Source of the DNA: Neoechinorhynchus agilis
Lineage: Eukaryota > Acanthocephala
Direction of reading: 5' to 3'
Length of the DNA stretch: 64,000 bases
Assembly: GCA_051530055.1 (NCBI GenBank)
Contig: CM121342.1
Location: 13,826,001 to 13,890,000, forward strand
Part shown: positions 21,243 to 33,307 of the stretch, piece by piece
Layout of the letters: every line of letters begins with the position of its first letter
Position numbering within the stretch: the first letter of the stretch is position 1
Program-made: the position numbers and the translations under genes
The notes under the pieces: generated by a model
The model's database searches: none
Seen by the model: only the letters and a program-made list of their open reading frames with translations
What the model was told of the DNA's origin: nothing

Positions 21243-23721
21243 CTAACCGGCGAACGAATCTCGTATCTTTGCCACTTGTCTTTGCAATGTAAATCCAAAA
21301 CACTTCCAATACCATTGAGGCGAATATCCTCTGAATACAATATCATTATAAGAAATGAAACAAAATTTCAAGCTACCTGAAATCGACTCGACTCAAATAG
21401 GACAAATGCGATCGATCTTTATCAATGGGTCGAATTAGAAACCGCGCCGCCATTGTAACAGCCTCCACTTCATCCTGTTCATTCTCAGAGCTTCGATATT
21501 CGCCCCGTTCCCTTTTATCCACGCTAATCGAAGTACAAACGACAGCGTGATGACCTTCGTTAGACTTTATGCCACTTCGACGGCACCTAATCTTTAGTTT
21601 TGAACTTTAAGTTTTTTAGAAGTACAAATACAAACCTGAATTCTGTAAATTGTCGGCACGGATGAGGCGCAATATTTCTTTGTGAATATGCGAAAATCTC
21701 GGCGTCCGGTGCAAGTTTCCGCAGGACTGCTCCTTCTAGGTAATCATCATCCCAGAATTTTCTACGATCATATTGCGCTTTAGTAGTGTGTTACGCGGAA
21801 ACAAAGCAATAACACGTACCGTTTATAAAGGATAAGATCGAGAATTTTGTCAGGACTTGCTGAAATCTCGGTAGTGACTTTCCACAGGGGTAATGGGCAC
21901 CCATCATTCAGTTTTCGGAGAAATACACGAGCTTGGCGTGTGGACGATCGGCTACACGATGTCCATTTTCTCCCTTTATTTTGAGACTCCTGTTTTTACT
22001 ACTTGACAATACCCTGCATCTTGAATAAGAACTTACCTTTACGAGTTCGTCTATACATCGATCTACGAATCGGGGACATGAATCCAGAGTGTCGGAAAAC
22101 CTTGATTTTAACTCGGTCAGTGAGCATGGACTCGTCCATTGACTACATTTAAAACTACAACGTTTCAATAAATGCTGCGGCACCTAAAGTAATCAATGAT
22201 TTTTTGGTTTTAAATCTTGTTTTCCGAAAATGAACTTACTAATGATAACTGTTTACAGTTTGAAATTAAAAATGTGAGGCACAAAACACCTAACTTCTGT
22301 TCTTCGACTTCTTTAAACCCATCGCTCAAGTTTTGACGGTTGGCATTAACGAAAAGGGAGTTTTGTTCTGAGAATGAGAAAATGGTCGGTGCGAAACAAG
22401 TTGACAAATTCGGAATTGTCATCTAATTGTAGTCCTTTTTTATTCGGGGGACAAAAAGGAAAGTTATACCTGATGCTGGCTGCTCTCCTTAGATATCTCA
22501 TGGAGAAACCATAGAAGGGTTATAAATGTAATACGATTTTCGTCTGGCAATAGGATTAATGCCATTTGCATGGCGTATAATTTTTTGTAATTGACCAGCT
22601 TGTCTAGACATGACAGATGAAAGTAAGATTCTCTTCTATGAATTACCCACCACTTTCGATCTTAAGAAACAGCGATGACAATCGCCGTGTTAATAAAGGT
22701 TCTGGCAATTCTCTAAAGAATCTTTTACAAAGATCAGCCACGTCGTAGGGGGATTGAGGAGTCTGTTCATTGTTTTCTTCACATTCACTCAAAGGATGAT
22801 TGGGTTCAGAAACGGTTCGCTCAATTACACGATGGCCACTAGAACTGTCGATTCGGCCACTGTACTCGAGAGACGTACATAGTCGTTCGATTCTGGATTT
22901 GAGCCCGGGTTTTCGAAATATTCCGATGGCTGTCTTGGATTCCTTTATCAGAAATTCCATTGCATCAAGAATGACTTGAGGCAATGGGTGCCCCCATTCA
23001 CGTGTAATGGATATCAACGATTTGTTAAAGATGTTCTGATGACGTGAGTGTTGTCTTTTATTCAAGGCAGTGAAATCGCGACATGAGCTTATGTTTAAAC
23101 TGTCCGATCGCCGGTTTCGCCGAAGAGTGGTCCGACGTTTGCCCGAGCTCACATAATTTCGGAGATTTCGGCGACTCTGGTCGTCGTAGAGTCGAGTTAC
23201 GGACCTTTTTCATGAACGCGAAATGAGAAATGATCACAACATTGGTCACCATACCATAATGTAGATGAAAGATGGTTCACTGATGCCGATAAAATCGATC
23301 TTAGCTGCCGATTGATATGTTCAACTACGTGTTCACTAACGCAGTTCTCAAGTATTTTGAAATCCGCTGAAATGCCTGACTGAGACATGAGAATAGAATT
23401 CAGTTCGCAACAAGCTCTCGTCTTTAGAACTTCTATTTGGATCGAAGACATCGATGAAAGTGTATAGCTTTTTAAGTGTGGCTTAAGCGTAGTCTTTCTT
23501 CGTTGAACGCACTTGTGCTCCGCTTGGACCGATTGAACCTTTTGCCATTCTAAAGGTTCACTGACTACTCTGTGCGTCCCATGAACAAAACCAAAATTCT
23601 CTCCTTTGACGGGAACGTTATCATAAAACGAAGTTCGGTATTCAACAAGGCACGGAGACGTGAATGAAGGCGATAATACTCCGGTATTGCTACGATGGTT
23701 TATAACATTACAACTGGACAT
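21243..23721 (-). CDS. RhoGAP-START protein (DLC1/STARD12 family)
   Basis: Nine exons read cleanly in phase: 23721-23255, 23204-22651, 22603-22470, 22422-22240, 22183-22037, 21989-21820, 21761-21636, 21586-21377 and 21330-21243, giving 692 residues with introns of 46-58 nt. Exon 2 opens the RhoGAP domain with GHPLPQVILDAMEFL and GIFRKPGLKSRIERL, where the Arg is the catalytic finger; YDVADLCKRFFRELPEPLL and MTIPNLSTCFAPTIFSF follow. The START domain spans the last four exons: PLPLWKVTTEIS, YKRKFWDDDYLEGAVL, RNIAPHPCRQF, FLIRPIDKDRSHLSYLSRVD and GYSPQWYWKCFGF. Family members turn off RhoA at adhesions and bind lipid through START. An in-frame TGA two codons upstream supports the ATG at 23721. 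The usual N-terminal SAM domain is absent from this model and could lie in an unseen upstream exon or be lost. Confidence 0.9.
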
Positions 23722-23871
23722 TCTTCACGGAACACTCTGGAATAGAGGATAATCGGTATGTGTGTCACATCATCAACCTCCATCTCGAGAAGTAATGTGT
23801 GGGTGTGATAAAATGTCGTTTGGTGGCGGCAGGGCGGGGAGGAGACTAAGCGTGTGGAGAGACGAAATTGT
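23722..23871. promoter_or_regulatory. Divergent intergenic segment between RhoGAP-START and a small ORF
   Basis: Only 150 bases separate the RhoGAP-START ATG (minus) from the small plus-strand ORF. It includes a GC-rich patch (GGCGGCAGGGCGGGGAGG). A shared two-way promoter is plausible if the small ORF is real. Confidence 0.35.
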
Positions 23872-24114
23872 ATGCAAAAACTGATACATTGTCTTCAAGC
23901 AGAAGGAATAATGTGCAAACATAGTGAAGGATATGGAAACTTTGAAGCCAGAATACGGATTAAACCATCCGGCATTACTCCTATTTGCCACGAATACCTG
24001 GATCCTTTGGGGAAACCGAAAACTATATGCCTTCCGGAACACACAAAAGATCTGATTCTATCTCATGATGAACTAACTGAGCGCATCAGACAAGCGCAGA
24101 TCTTAGTATCTTAA
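23872..24114 (+). CDS. Small hypothetical protein (80 residues)
   Basis: The frame from ATG 23872 encodes a soluble 80-residue product including GYGNFEARIRIKPSGI, HEYLDPLGKPKTICLPEH and a helical end, SHDELTERIRQAQ. The composition looks like a real globular protein, but no family was recognised. The frame is open upstream without an ATG. An alternative ATG at 23813 (MSFGGGRAGRRLSVW) in another frame could be a first exon, though no splice joining them in phase was found. It is divergent from the RhoGAP-START gene. It may be a complete small gene or the last exon of a larger one. Confidence 0.4.
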   Translation: MQKLIHCLQAEGIMCKHSEGYGNFEARIRIKPSGITPICHEYLDPLGKPKTICLPEHTKDLILSHDELTERIRQAQILVS

Positions 24115-24675
24115 CTTATTTTTAATTTTTACTATTTCTACATAAAGCGCTCAGATAGATTGCTATATTTCGTTATTGAAATTTAGTGCGTTTTCCTTAG
24201 AGCCCAATCATTGAATGCTGCACAATGTTTGCACCTTGATCGCAAGGTTGACCGTAGACCTTAAATGCAAGGAAGTGTGTCTTGAGGACATCAGACTTGG
24301 CAAACAGATACATTCTTAGTTTAGACATATTGCGAGAATTAATTGTCGTCTGGATATTCCTTTGGGGCACAACGCCCAATTGGTTGGCACAATTGTGACC
24401 TTTCGCCCTCCTTATAAATTCATTCATAAACAAGCACTTGAATTCTGTAGACTTATTGGTTCCATTAGTTGCATTGAAATCTGCCAGCTCTGTTTACCGA
24501 GATTTTTTCTGATGCAATAAATATATGTTACTAAAAAATTCTAAACTCAAAAATTTAACTCTACGTGAGTATATTTTATAAAGAAAACTTCCTGATTCAT
24601 CCAATGAAATAGAGCAAAAAATTTAAATGCCGATATATGAGGTACCGGGGCATATCATTATGATTATTGTTAAGG

Positions 24676-24850
24676 CCATCGCCCGATAAATATTTTTTAT
24701 TAAAGACGTTTCGAACCTCGTCGGGTTCATCATCAGTTTGTTAGCTATTGAACTCAAACGTCTTTTAATAAATCGTATTTTCATAACTAACAAACTGATG
24801 ATGATGAACTTGACGATGTTCGAAGCGTTTTGAACAAAAAATTATTCAAC
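24676..24850. repeat. Foldback element of the hammerhead family
   Basis: Two inverted arms share AAACTGATGATGAAC and TTCGAA-CG blocks and are separated by about 50 bases. The left arm on the minus strand has the intact core (separate entry). The right arm on the plus strand reads CTGATGATGATGAAC ... GTTCGAAGCG, with GAAG replacing GAAA. Confidence 0.7.
24697..24742 (-). ncRNA. Hammerhead-like ribozyme core
   Basis: Minus strand: CTGATGA (24736-24730), stem II GAACC/GGTTC around CGACGA, then GAAA (24712-24709) and CGTC, giving the palindromic stem III ACGT with cleavage after C. Only AAA/TTT (three pairs) is evident as stem I, so the core is perfect but activity is less certain than at 13.94 kb. 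Confidence 0.6.
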
Positions 24851-25689
24851 AGGTGAATACCTAAACAGCAAATCCAACTAAGTTTAGAATTATGTACGTT
24901 TAAACCAAAATAATATCCAGGGGTCTAACAGCTTTTTCGCTTAGAACAGACTTAATTGCAAAGAATACGAGAAATTATAAAACCAATTGTAATTAAAACA
25001 ATATTGTTTGAATGAGCATCAAAAAAAGCCGCAAAATATAGATCAAAGGAATACTTGAACTTCAAGTATTTTAAGATTGCGTTAAAAAATTATTAAAACT
25101 GCCAAAACGTCTATAAGTGCACACTAAAAAACATTTTCAATAAAGACTCTCACATCGCTTTCGACATTTAAGTAAAAGTCAACTCACCAAATACTTACGT
25201 CTGATCTGAAGAAAGGAAAAAGAAATCCATTGTTTGGTGATGATTAATAATTCCTGGTCTAGACTTTCTAGAGATAAAATGGGATTACACTTCGAAGCGT
25301 TGTACTTATCACAAATCCACAGCCAACCTTTCGCTACTTAGACTTCGGAGAGAAGGAAAATGCATGTTACCTGGCACTTGGATGACATTTATAGCCCTTT
25401 ACATAATCCCCGATGGTGAAATATTTTCTAAATATTATTATACAGGCAAGCTGTCAGTATTTTAGCTAGTCTAAAAACGTTTCCATGTGCGTTATTTCAA
25501 TTATGCACATTTATTAAGGAAAGCAATTTATGCGCTGAATTAAATTCAGAAACACCCACTTTTCATTGTGCTAATTTTTTCGAAGAAAAGTAAGGATTTC
25601 GGGATACATATTATCTACAAGACATTATATTGCTAGCTAAAATACGCAATTTGGATGAGAAACATAAACAAATTTTCAATTAGAATTAT

Positions 25690-25815
25690 TATTTAGGTCT
25701 TCGCCCGGTAAATAATTTTTTATTAAAGACGTTTCGAGCATTGTCGGGTTTATTATCAGCTTGTTATTTATTAAAGGACGCTTAATGTTCGAAACGTCTT
25801 TAATAAAAAAAGGTC
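25690..25815. repeat. Foldback element, same family, decayed
   Basis: TTTATTAAAGACGTTTCGAG and, further on, GTTCGAAACGTCTTTAATAA are inverted copies. The minus-strand reading has GAAACGTC but CTGATAA instead of CTGATGA. Flanks resemble the 24.7- and 37.8-kb elements (CGCCCGGTAAATAATTTTTT). Confidence 0.65.
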
Positions 25816-28593
25816 ATTTCAAGCAAGGTTCGCTGAAAACTGCACTAGTAAAGCGAAGAACAAGAAGCAGTTGCATAAAAACAAAGCAAAAATGCTTTTT
25901 GGTGCTTTAATAATTCCTATGGTGGCCTCAAGATTTTAATGTCGAAAAGCGCTTTTCCTTGGTTTTAATGTTTATTTCTAAACTAATGGTTTGAAACGAC
26001 AAAACGATAGATGTCCTAAGCCGTAGATCCGGGGGAGGGAATACGCGAGCAATAGTTAAAGTTATAAAGAATACGGGAGGTGGCTAACATTTTAAGAATG
26101 CGAACTAAGCACGAGATGTGGATTTTTGGTTGACGATCAAGTTGCATGCGCGAGTGAAAAAGATGTAATATCTTCTAGTAGCATTTACAAGTTTCAGATT
26201 AACGACATTAAGTGCCCTCCAGTCATTGTTTGCAGTTGATAGAGGCGGTAAGATGATTGGCTTAAAAAATGAGAGGAGCAGACGGCACATTGTAGTAGAT
26301 GAAGTCGTTCCATTTGTGGATGGTTTATGCAAATGACAAACTCAAAGTGGTTTCTGGTTGAGCAAGTATGAAGTATAAAAGCGTGTTGAATGAGGAAAGG
26401 AATTTTTAAGACAGTAATTGGTAAAAACATTTTAGAAAAAGTTGATTCGTGTTTCACTACTTTAAACGGCGAAACCCGTTTTGGTCGCAAGAACTTGTCT
26501 CTTTTTTTATTGCTCCAAATAGAAGGAAAAATCATTGTGGCGCAAAAAGGACGCAAGCGACGGTTGAGCTCAACACTGAATATTTTGGATGCAAAGTTTT
26601 TAGGTCCGGAATATGCTCCAAATGCCTGATGGAATTGCATAATCAAGTTAGTGATGTTAGTAGCGTGTTTATTTTGCCACTTACCGAAACTGTCATGCTG
26701 ATTGATGCCAAGTATAATGGAAGACAAATTAGAAGCCATGCAATGAGGTGCGACCGAAAATATGGAACAAAGCACTGAACGTTGTTAGATAAAGGAAATT
26801 TGGCTCATTTTTGCCAATCGAAATTTATTTGGCATTAAAATCTGGAAATTTTACTCTGTTTTCAACTTAAGAGCTTGGCAAACATAGCAGCAAGCGGACA
26901 AATATTTGCTTGCCATCGGGGTATTAGCCTCAAATATGATGGAAGCTGACATTATAAACCTTCTGGGATAAAGAATTATTACTGTTCTAATGTGTTGCAG
27001 CACTAAACCAATGTGCTGAGTTATTAGTTTTAGTCGAAAACAGAGGTCGCTAAAATGATTCAAGATGCGAAACGGTAGAATATATCACAATTCATTTTAA
27101 AATTCAATTATGATTAGTGTATAGTAAAAGAACAAGAAATGTGTTTCATATGTTTCATATCTTATCCGAATTCTTATTTCAATATTTAGGTTTTATTTGA
27201 CATTACCGATCGTAGGTCGATCAAGGAGAAGATAAAAAGTTGAAATAGAAATATTTTAGATTTATAAACATTGCCTATTCAATAAATATCGTCGTTTAAA
27301 GTGTGCTTCACATTGAATTGTAGGCCATGACTGGATAATTTGGCCACGTCGGTGGTTTTCAGCATCAAGCGAAATTGAAGCCTCCGGGAAAATAACGTTT
27401 GATGCCACGACTGCACATTACAAATACCAAGTCCAAATTCCGAGTATTTATCCTACTAATCACGCGTCAATCATTGTCAAAGCAATCCGTTGCTTTTGTC
27501 AAATGTTACTGAGGCACGTATGACTTATTCCAGCCAACGAAGAACGGATTCTGGATTTGTGGGGCCGCGAAGTATCAAAATTTTTGACAATTGTAACCAA
27601 ACTGTTTAATACTTTTTTGAGAGGAAGTATGTCTAAGAACACACACTTCACTCTAAGAAAATCTGTCACACACTTTTGAATACATTGTGAAGCATTCAGA
27701 ACGTTCGTGGTTGAGTGCCCTTTTCTTTTCAGGAGACCGAGTTCATCACTATTGGCCCTGATGATGGCTCACTGATAACTCTATCGAAAAAGTCTGATGC
27801 GATAATTGAACTTGGCAGAAGACAATAACACGGATTTTTGTCAATGTAAAAAACAGTGCAGTCTAAACATACCAGGACGATGATTAACGATAAGAAAAGG
27901 AAATAAATCTTTTTGAGATAACTTTGTCAAGAGGTGCTATGGAGACGTGCATAAGAAAATGCCACTTTGGTGATGTTATTTTTGACTCACCCAAGTATTC
28001 AAAGCTAGCAAAAAACGTAACTCTCGAGTAATTTACTAATCATGGGGAGTTAAAAGTGAATTATAAATAAACTAAAAGTCAAGGAACAGCGCGCGAGAAA
28101 CAAAATAATCTTAAATCATAGGAACGCGGACGTATTAGCATTTATACGTAGAACATCAAGTTAAAATCATGGAGCAAAAAACATTTCCAGCTTTATTGCG
28201 ACAAAATACGAAGATATTCTTGATATATTGGCAGTAAAAAACGAGCGCCAATCAAAATCAGCATCTGTTGCGTTTTTTTAACTTGCTGAATAAACGCGGA
28301 TCGTTTCTTATAATATTATAGATTTAGCAACCGTTTCCATGATTAAAAATTAACGGTGTGAAAAGTGCAGCCAGAACATTTGAAAAAAAATCCGCATCAC
28401 GTTAACTGTGAATTGTCGAATTTGAAAAAAGGACAACGTTTTATAAATTCCATTGCCGGTGGCATTCTTACACAAAGTTCATCCTGGGATTTGATACAAC
28501 TTTATTGTCTTCACTCTCTCTTTGACCGGTCCTAGATGACTTTTGAACTTTTGTTTCAGAATATGTACATACAGGCACAGTGGATACACGGGT
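25816..28593. other. Gene-poor intergenic region
   Basis: Overlapping open frames on both strands at 26194-26778 lack motifs and are not called. The rest is AT-rich. The region lies at the 3' side of the MAGI-like gene. Confidence 0.4.
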
Positions 28594-31500
28594 TTAAGCA
28601 ATCTCCTTAGAAAAAGGAGTTTGGCTTTGTTTTCGTCCCTTGCGAAATAAAACAAGTTTTACGTTGTTCGGTCCACCTTTTATTAGACCAATAGCTTCCA
28701 TGTGAGTCATTCCCACAGCTTGATGCCCATTTATCTCGAGAATCTGATCACCCGGCATTATTCGCCCGTCCATATGCGCTGGTCCCCCTGCAGCTATCCT
28801 TAAAACAAAGAGTGGCAAACCATACTCGTGACCACCGCGAATACTAAATCCATATCCATTCCATGCACGAGGTAAATCCACGTCAAATGTCTGATCTTCA
28901 ATTGGAGGAGAGAGTTTGTCGTATACCGACGGTCCGGTAGCACTTGATCCGGAAAGAGACTGTTGTTCATTTACGGAATTACCACTAATTGCGCCATTTT
29001 GAATGGGAGGTGTTCTAAAAAAGGTCGATCTCATATGGGAGTCCAACGAAGCAGTTCGACTGTTTTCACCGCTCATTCCGGAGGCGTTTCTCTGAGTCAT
29101 TATGTCTTCACTTTTCACGCCCATTAAAAGAAAAGAAAGTGAAAAGTGAAGTGGTAGCGATGTAGCCGGACGTCCTAAAGTGGAACCAAGTGTGGACTCA
29201 ATTTGAGATGACATTGAAGATTGTTGTCGCCTCCTGTGAGGCAAAGTATTACTTGAAAAAGATTCGATTCCATTTAAATCCGCATATCGCCAGTACTCTG
29301 CCAATTCACGATGATAGGCCGTCCTACTTGAACGACCATCGATGCGTTGTTCCCCAGTTACAGAATCAGGTGCCCCGACCGTCAACATGATACTCGTTCC
29401 GGATTCTTTGATAAGATTTACGACATTGTGATGAGGCATTCCGTCGATGCTGATTCCATTTACAGCCAGTAGTCGATCGCCAACCGTTAACTGGCCGCAG
29501 CGATCAGCCGGTGTCCCTTCAATAACTCTGCCAATAACAGAACTGCATTTGTGCAGCGAGGAAAGGATTACAAATCCAAAACTTTCATGTAGACTCGCTT
29601 TCCGCAATGTGACATTAAGTGGATATCTACTTGATTGGAATCCATTGTGTCCAGATTCATTGCTTGGTTGATATGAAAACGTCGAACGTAATCGCCTAAC
29701 AGTTAAATTAAGAACGCCTCGATGTCTGCTTTGAAGAATAAGATCGACAACTCTGGCGTGGCTGGCGTTTACAACAGGAAAACCGTCTATTTCGACGATC
29801 TCATCCCCAACATTTAAGCGGCCATCCATCTCAGCAGCACTTTGCGGTACCACGTATCCTACACTGACCTGAGTTCCTTCTTCCATTCCACCAACGATTC
29901 TGAAACCAAACCCTGGGCCTGAGTCATCAAAAACCGGCCCGTTCGGTAGACGAAGAGTTATGTTGAAATCGAGAGTATCCCTAACAACCGATGGAAGAGC
30001 AGAAGTTTGTTGTTGAAGTACGGACCCGCTGACTTCGGTGTTGGCAATGGGCATCCCTGCACTGCTATACGAACGATATCGATAATCGTTCATGGACTGA
30101 TTCGCGTAACTAAATAAGAATGTTGATTTTTGTGCTTAAAAAAAGTCATTACTTTGCTGGTTGAGATGCGCTAGTGGATCTATGTGAGAGGACAGGGCGA
30201 TTCTTGACTAATTCACTCTTGACAATATTTGCCTTTTGCAGGGTTTGTGCGGGACGAGGGGGTTTCGCAGAACTGCGTAGAAACCACATGAAAATAGAAA
30301 AACCGATATTTTTAAAGAGTAACCGACCTGTACATAACGGGAGATTGATGTTCATTGTCTGTTGATTGGAGGTTTGAAGAAGCTTCAATTGAACCTAAAC
30401 ACGCATGATTAGGCATAGATCGATTAAATTACTTGTGAAAACTATTATAAACCTGATGAACTAATCGTAACACTGTAATCTTCATCGCTAACCAATGGGG
30501 CGCGGAAGATTGGAGATTTCTTGAACAACCCAGAAAAATAAGAGGAGTTCAACGAATGACGATCATTCATAGCTGATACTTTGAACTTGAGCATCCTTCT
30601 CAAACAGAAGAATAGGAAGTGTAAAGTCGAAATGTGACTAGTAGTGCGGCACAGCAATCTCCCAAGGGATTTTTTGGTTTCCGAAAGTGGAAAAACTCGT
30701 TCGTGGAACCAGTCTGCTTTTTTGTGTAATAGACCAAATGGGTGTCTGAAGGGATGTTATCAAATGCGCAAAAGATAATGATGGCTGCACAACTGTACAT
30801 AGCTACAAATGTCTATGCATGATCTAGTGAGTCTGCCAGCGGGATGGGGATCGCCGGACTACAGTGTAAAAGTTTCATTTAGGGTGTTTGCCCAAACTCT
30901 CACTGTGTCGTCTAGCCACTATTTAACAAAACAGAATTGTACCAATTCGGCAACGACGACAACAGTGGTGGTGTTAAAACGAAACTGATCGGCAACGTGA
31001 GGCCGCAAGGTGCAATAAAATCGTACTTTTACCCGAAAAAGAACAACTACGGGTGGGAGAGTGTGTTCATTGTTAAAATTGACTTACTTTTCAACATCGC
31101 AGGGCACCGACTGTCAAGCTCAAAGGTGGTGTACTCGCCAACCTTGCATTGCTTAAGAAAATTAACGACTTCAATGTGACCAAGACCTTCAACATCGACA
31201 TCATTTATCCGAAGGATCAAGTCTCCTTCACATAAAGCTCCACATCTTTCTCTGTCAAAGATTTGCTTTACTCGTTGTCCGTCCTGGAGACAGTCAACAA
31301 TAGTGAATCCAAATCCTTTTGAGCCTTTTAGGATCTCTACTCGACGAATGCTGTTCGATCGAGGACTCGGGAGTCTCATCGACGAAGAATTATCATAAAT
31401 GCTAGTCCACGGCATGGTTCCAACTGAAAAGAGCTTGTCAAGTGGATCCAAATGATCAGAGTCAACTGATGAAGGCGGACGACAAACTGTCAATTCAACA

Positions 31501-33307
31501 CTTTCATCGCGTTTAATTGTCTGAAAAATCTTGACTACATCTGAGTGGTTGTATCCAAGGACACAAATGTCGTTAACATACATTAGAACATCACCTGATA
31601 TTTTGTAAAATAAATTGGGAAAAAAGAAACTCAAGAACGAACCTTCGCGAAGTTTACCAGATTCATCCGCACATCCATTTGGAATAATTTTCTTGATTTG
31701 AAGAAAATCGTCATACTTGCCATTTCCGCCTACAATAGTAAACCCAAATCCGTCGCTGGGTTTTTGAAGTCGCACCGTTATGAATTCTCCGTTAAATTTA
31801 TCAATTTCTCCATTAGAAACATGATGATCAGTTGACTGTTGAACATTCGCAGTAGCGGTGTTTTTTACAGGCTGTTCGGCCTGTTCGGTTAAGGTCATAT
31901 CAAGCATTTCCTTGTCCAAGGAATTTGTGGGTTGTACAGTATTTATTGAAGATCCAGGTCGAGGCGTGCCATAAAAATGTCCACGATAAAATCCACTTTC
32001 GAGTAGGTCTCCATTTTTCTCGGAAAGCATGAATTGCTCAATTGTTAGAAAGTTGTAATCTCGTCCGGGAATTTCGCCTTGCCGTACAGGACGAGTAGTG
32101 CCTTTTAAGATGCGTTTAATTCATGAAAAATAGAGAATTTATAGAGACATACAGGGAATTGTTCGACTATAGAGATTTTCTCTAAGTATTCGTTGCAGAT
32201 GGAAGTCTGGGTACTCTTCACTTGAGTCTTTGTCGTCCGATTTTTGAGGAGTTTCGAATGAAAGTGACAGAAACTCACTGATGACTTCTGTAAGACCTGA
32301 AATAAGAGGATGTTTTTAGATTAAGAGCTCAAATAGCCCACAGATCGGCAGAACAAGAACTCCCGGTCTAGTCCTAGTGTGACAGAAATGTCGGGTTGAA
32401 GAGCTTTTATCGTGCTGTATCCAAGAGGCAGGTAGATTGTGCTGGTGGGATAGAAGATCTTAATGCAAGGGAGTCACGTTCTCCACGCCGGAATTTATCT
32501 TGATTGGTTATCTATTGTCTTCTTTGCTGTCGTAGTCGCTTCGTAAAGACGACTGACAATCATCAGTTTCGCCATGGCGAAATTGATTATTTTCGTATTC
32601 TAACACGCCAGCAGGAAGGGAATAAAAGCTCAATTCACATAATGGGATCATTAACGTCTCCAACTAGCATAAAACCATACAACATAACAGATGATCAGAA
32701 TGTACAGGATGAGAGATGATGTATGTGGGGTTGCATGTATTCTCTTATGTCTTGGGAAGCATGGAAGACGGTAAACCGAAGCAATTTACATTATTTGTCC
32801 CAAAGGAATGCGCGTGGACCGTACAGTCTAATGGCGATTGCATTGATGCGAACTGTGCCGTTTCACTTGCTTGACCAACCATTTAAAAAACTTACCGCAA
32901 TCGGGAAAGGTCTCTAAAGATGGTACCAGTTTTAGTCCAACAATGCCGTTTCCGTCAGCCGATGGAGGTGTACCGCCTATGCATTCATAAATGTCAGAAC
33001 CCATATAAATCCTTTTTATAAGTTGAAACACTTCGCTCAACATAAATCCGGCAACTTTGGTACCGCCAACTTCGACAACTATCCATCGTCCATTCGCTAT
33101 AACATCTCCGCTGACTTGAGGCAGTTTGGCCACGCTAATGGTGCAAGTATTCTCCTCGTCTTTCATTTGACTCTTGTTTAGTACAATGAATTTACCCGTT
33201 TCCGAACCTCCAAACATCAATTTCTCCTTATTCCGGAGAAATTGATCACAGTCGATTATTATGCGGCGCAATCGATTCGACCAATGGCTCGACGAAGGTG
33301 GTCTCAT
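28594..33307 (-). CDS. magi: MAGI-family scaffold: six PDZ domains and GUK-like region, no WW
   Basis: Eight exons join in phase: 33307-32896, 32296-32153, 32101-31643, 31594-31088, 30572-30453, 30394-30328, 30272-30153 and 30109-28594, giving 1114 residues. Exon 1 starts SSSHWSNRLRR and holds a diverged PDZ0. Exons 2-3 hold the guanylate-kinase-like part: SRTIPCTTRPVRQGEIPGRD, then NGDLLESGFYRGHFYGTPRP. PDZ1 is GEFITVRLQKPSDGFGFTIV ... GDVLMYVNDICVLG, and PDZ2 is GSKGFGFTIVDCLQDGQRVK. Three more PDZ domains fill exon 8 (GPGFGFRIVGG, ESFGFVILSS, NGYGFSIRGG). MAGI proteins organise epithelial and neuronal junctions. The continuous exon 3 runs from GUK straight to PDZ1, so the two WW domains usual at this place are missing. 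An intron of 515 nt before exon 5 may hide a further exon. The acceptor chosen for exon 5 is the least certain join. Confidence 0.9.

Noticed and set aside
23757-24042. Minus-strand ORF opposite the small plus-strand ORF
   Set aside because: Low-complexity shadow of the plus-strand sequence without any motif.
26194-26778. A 193-residue minus-strand ORF and overlapping plus-strand ORFs
   Set aside because: No domain motif on either strand, and open frames overlap on both strands; likely chance.
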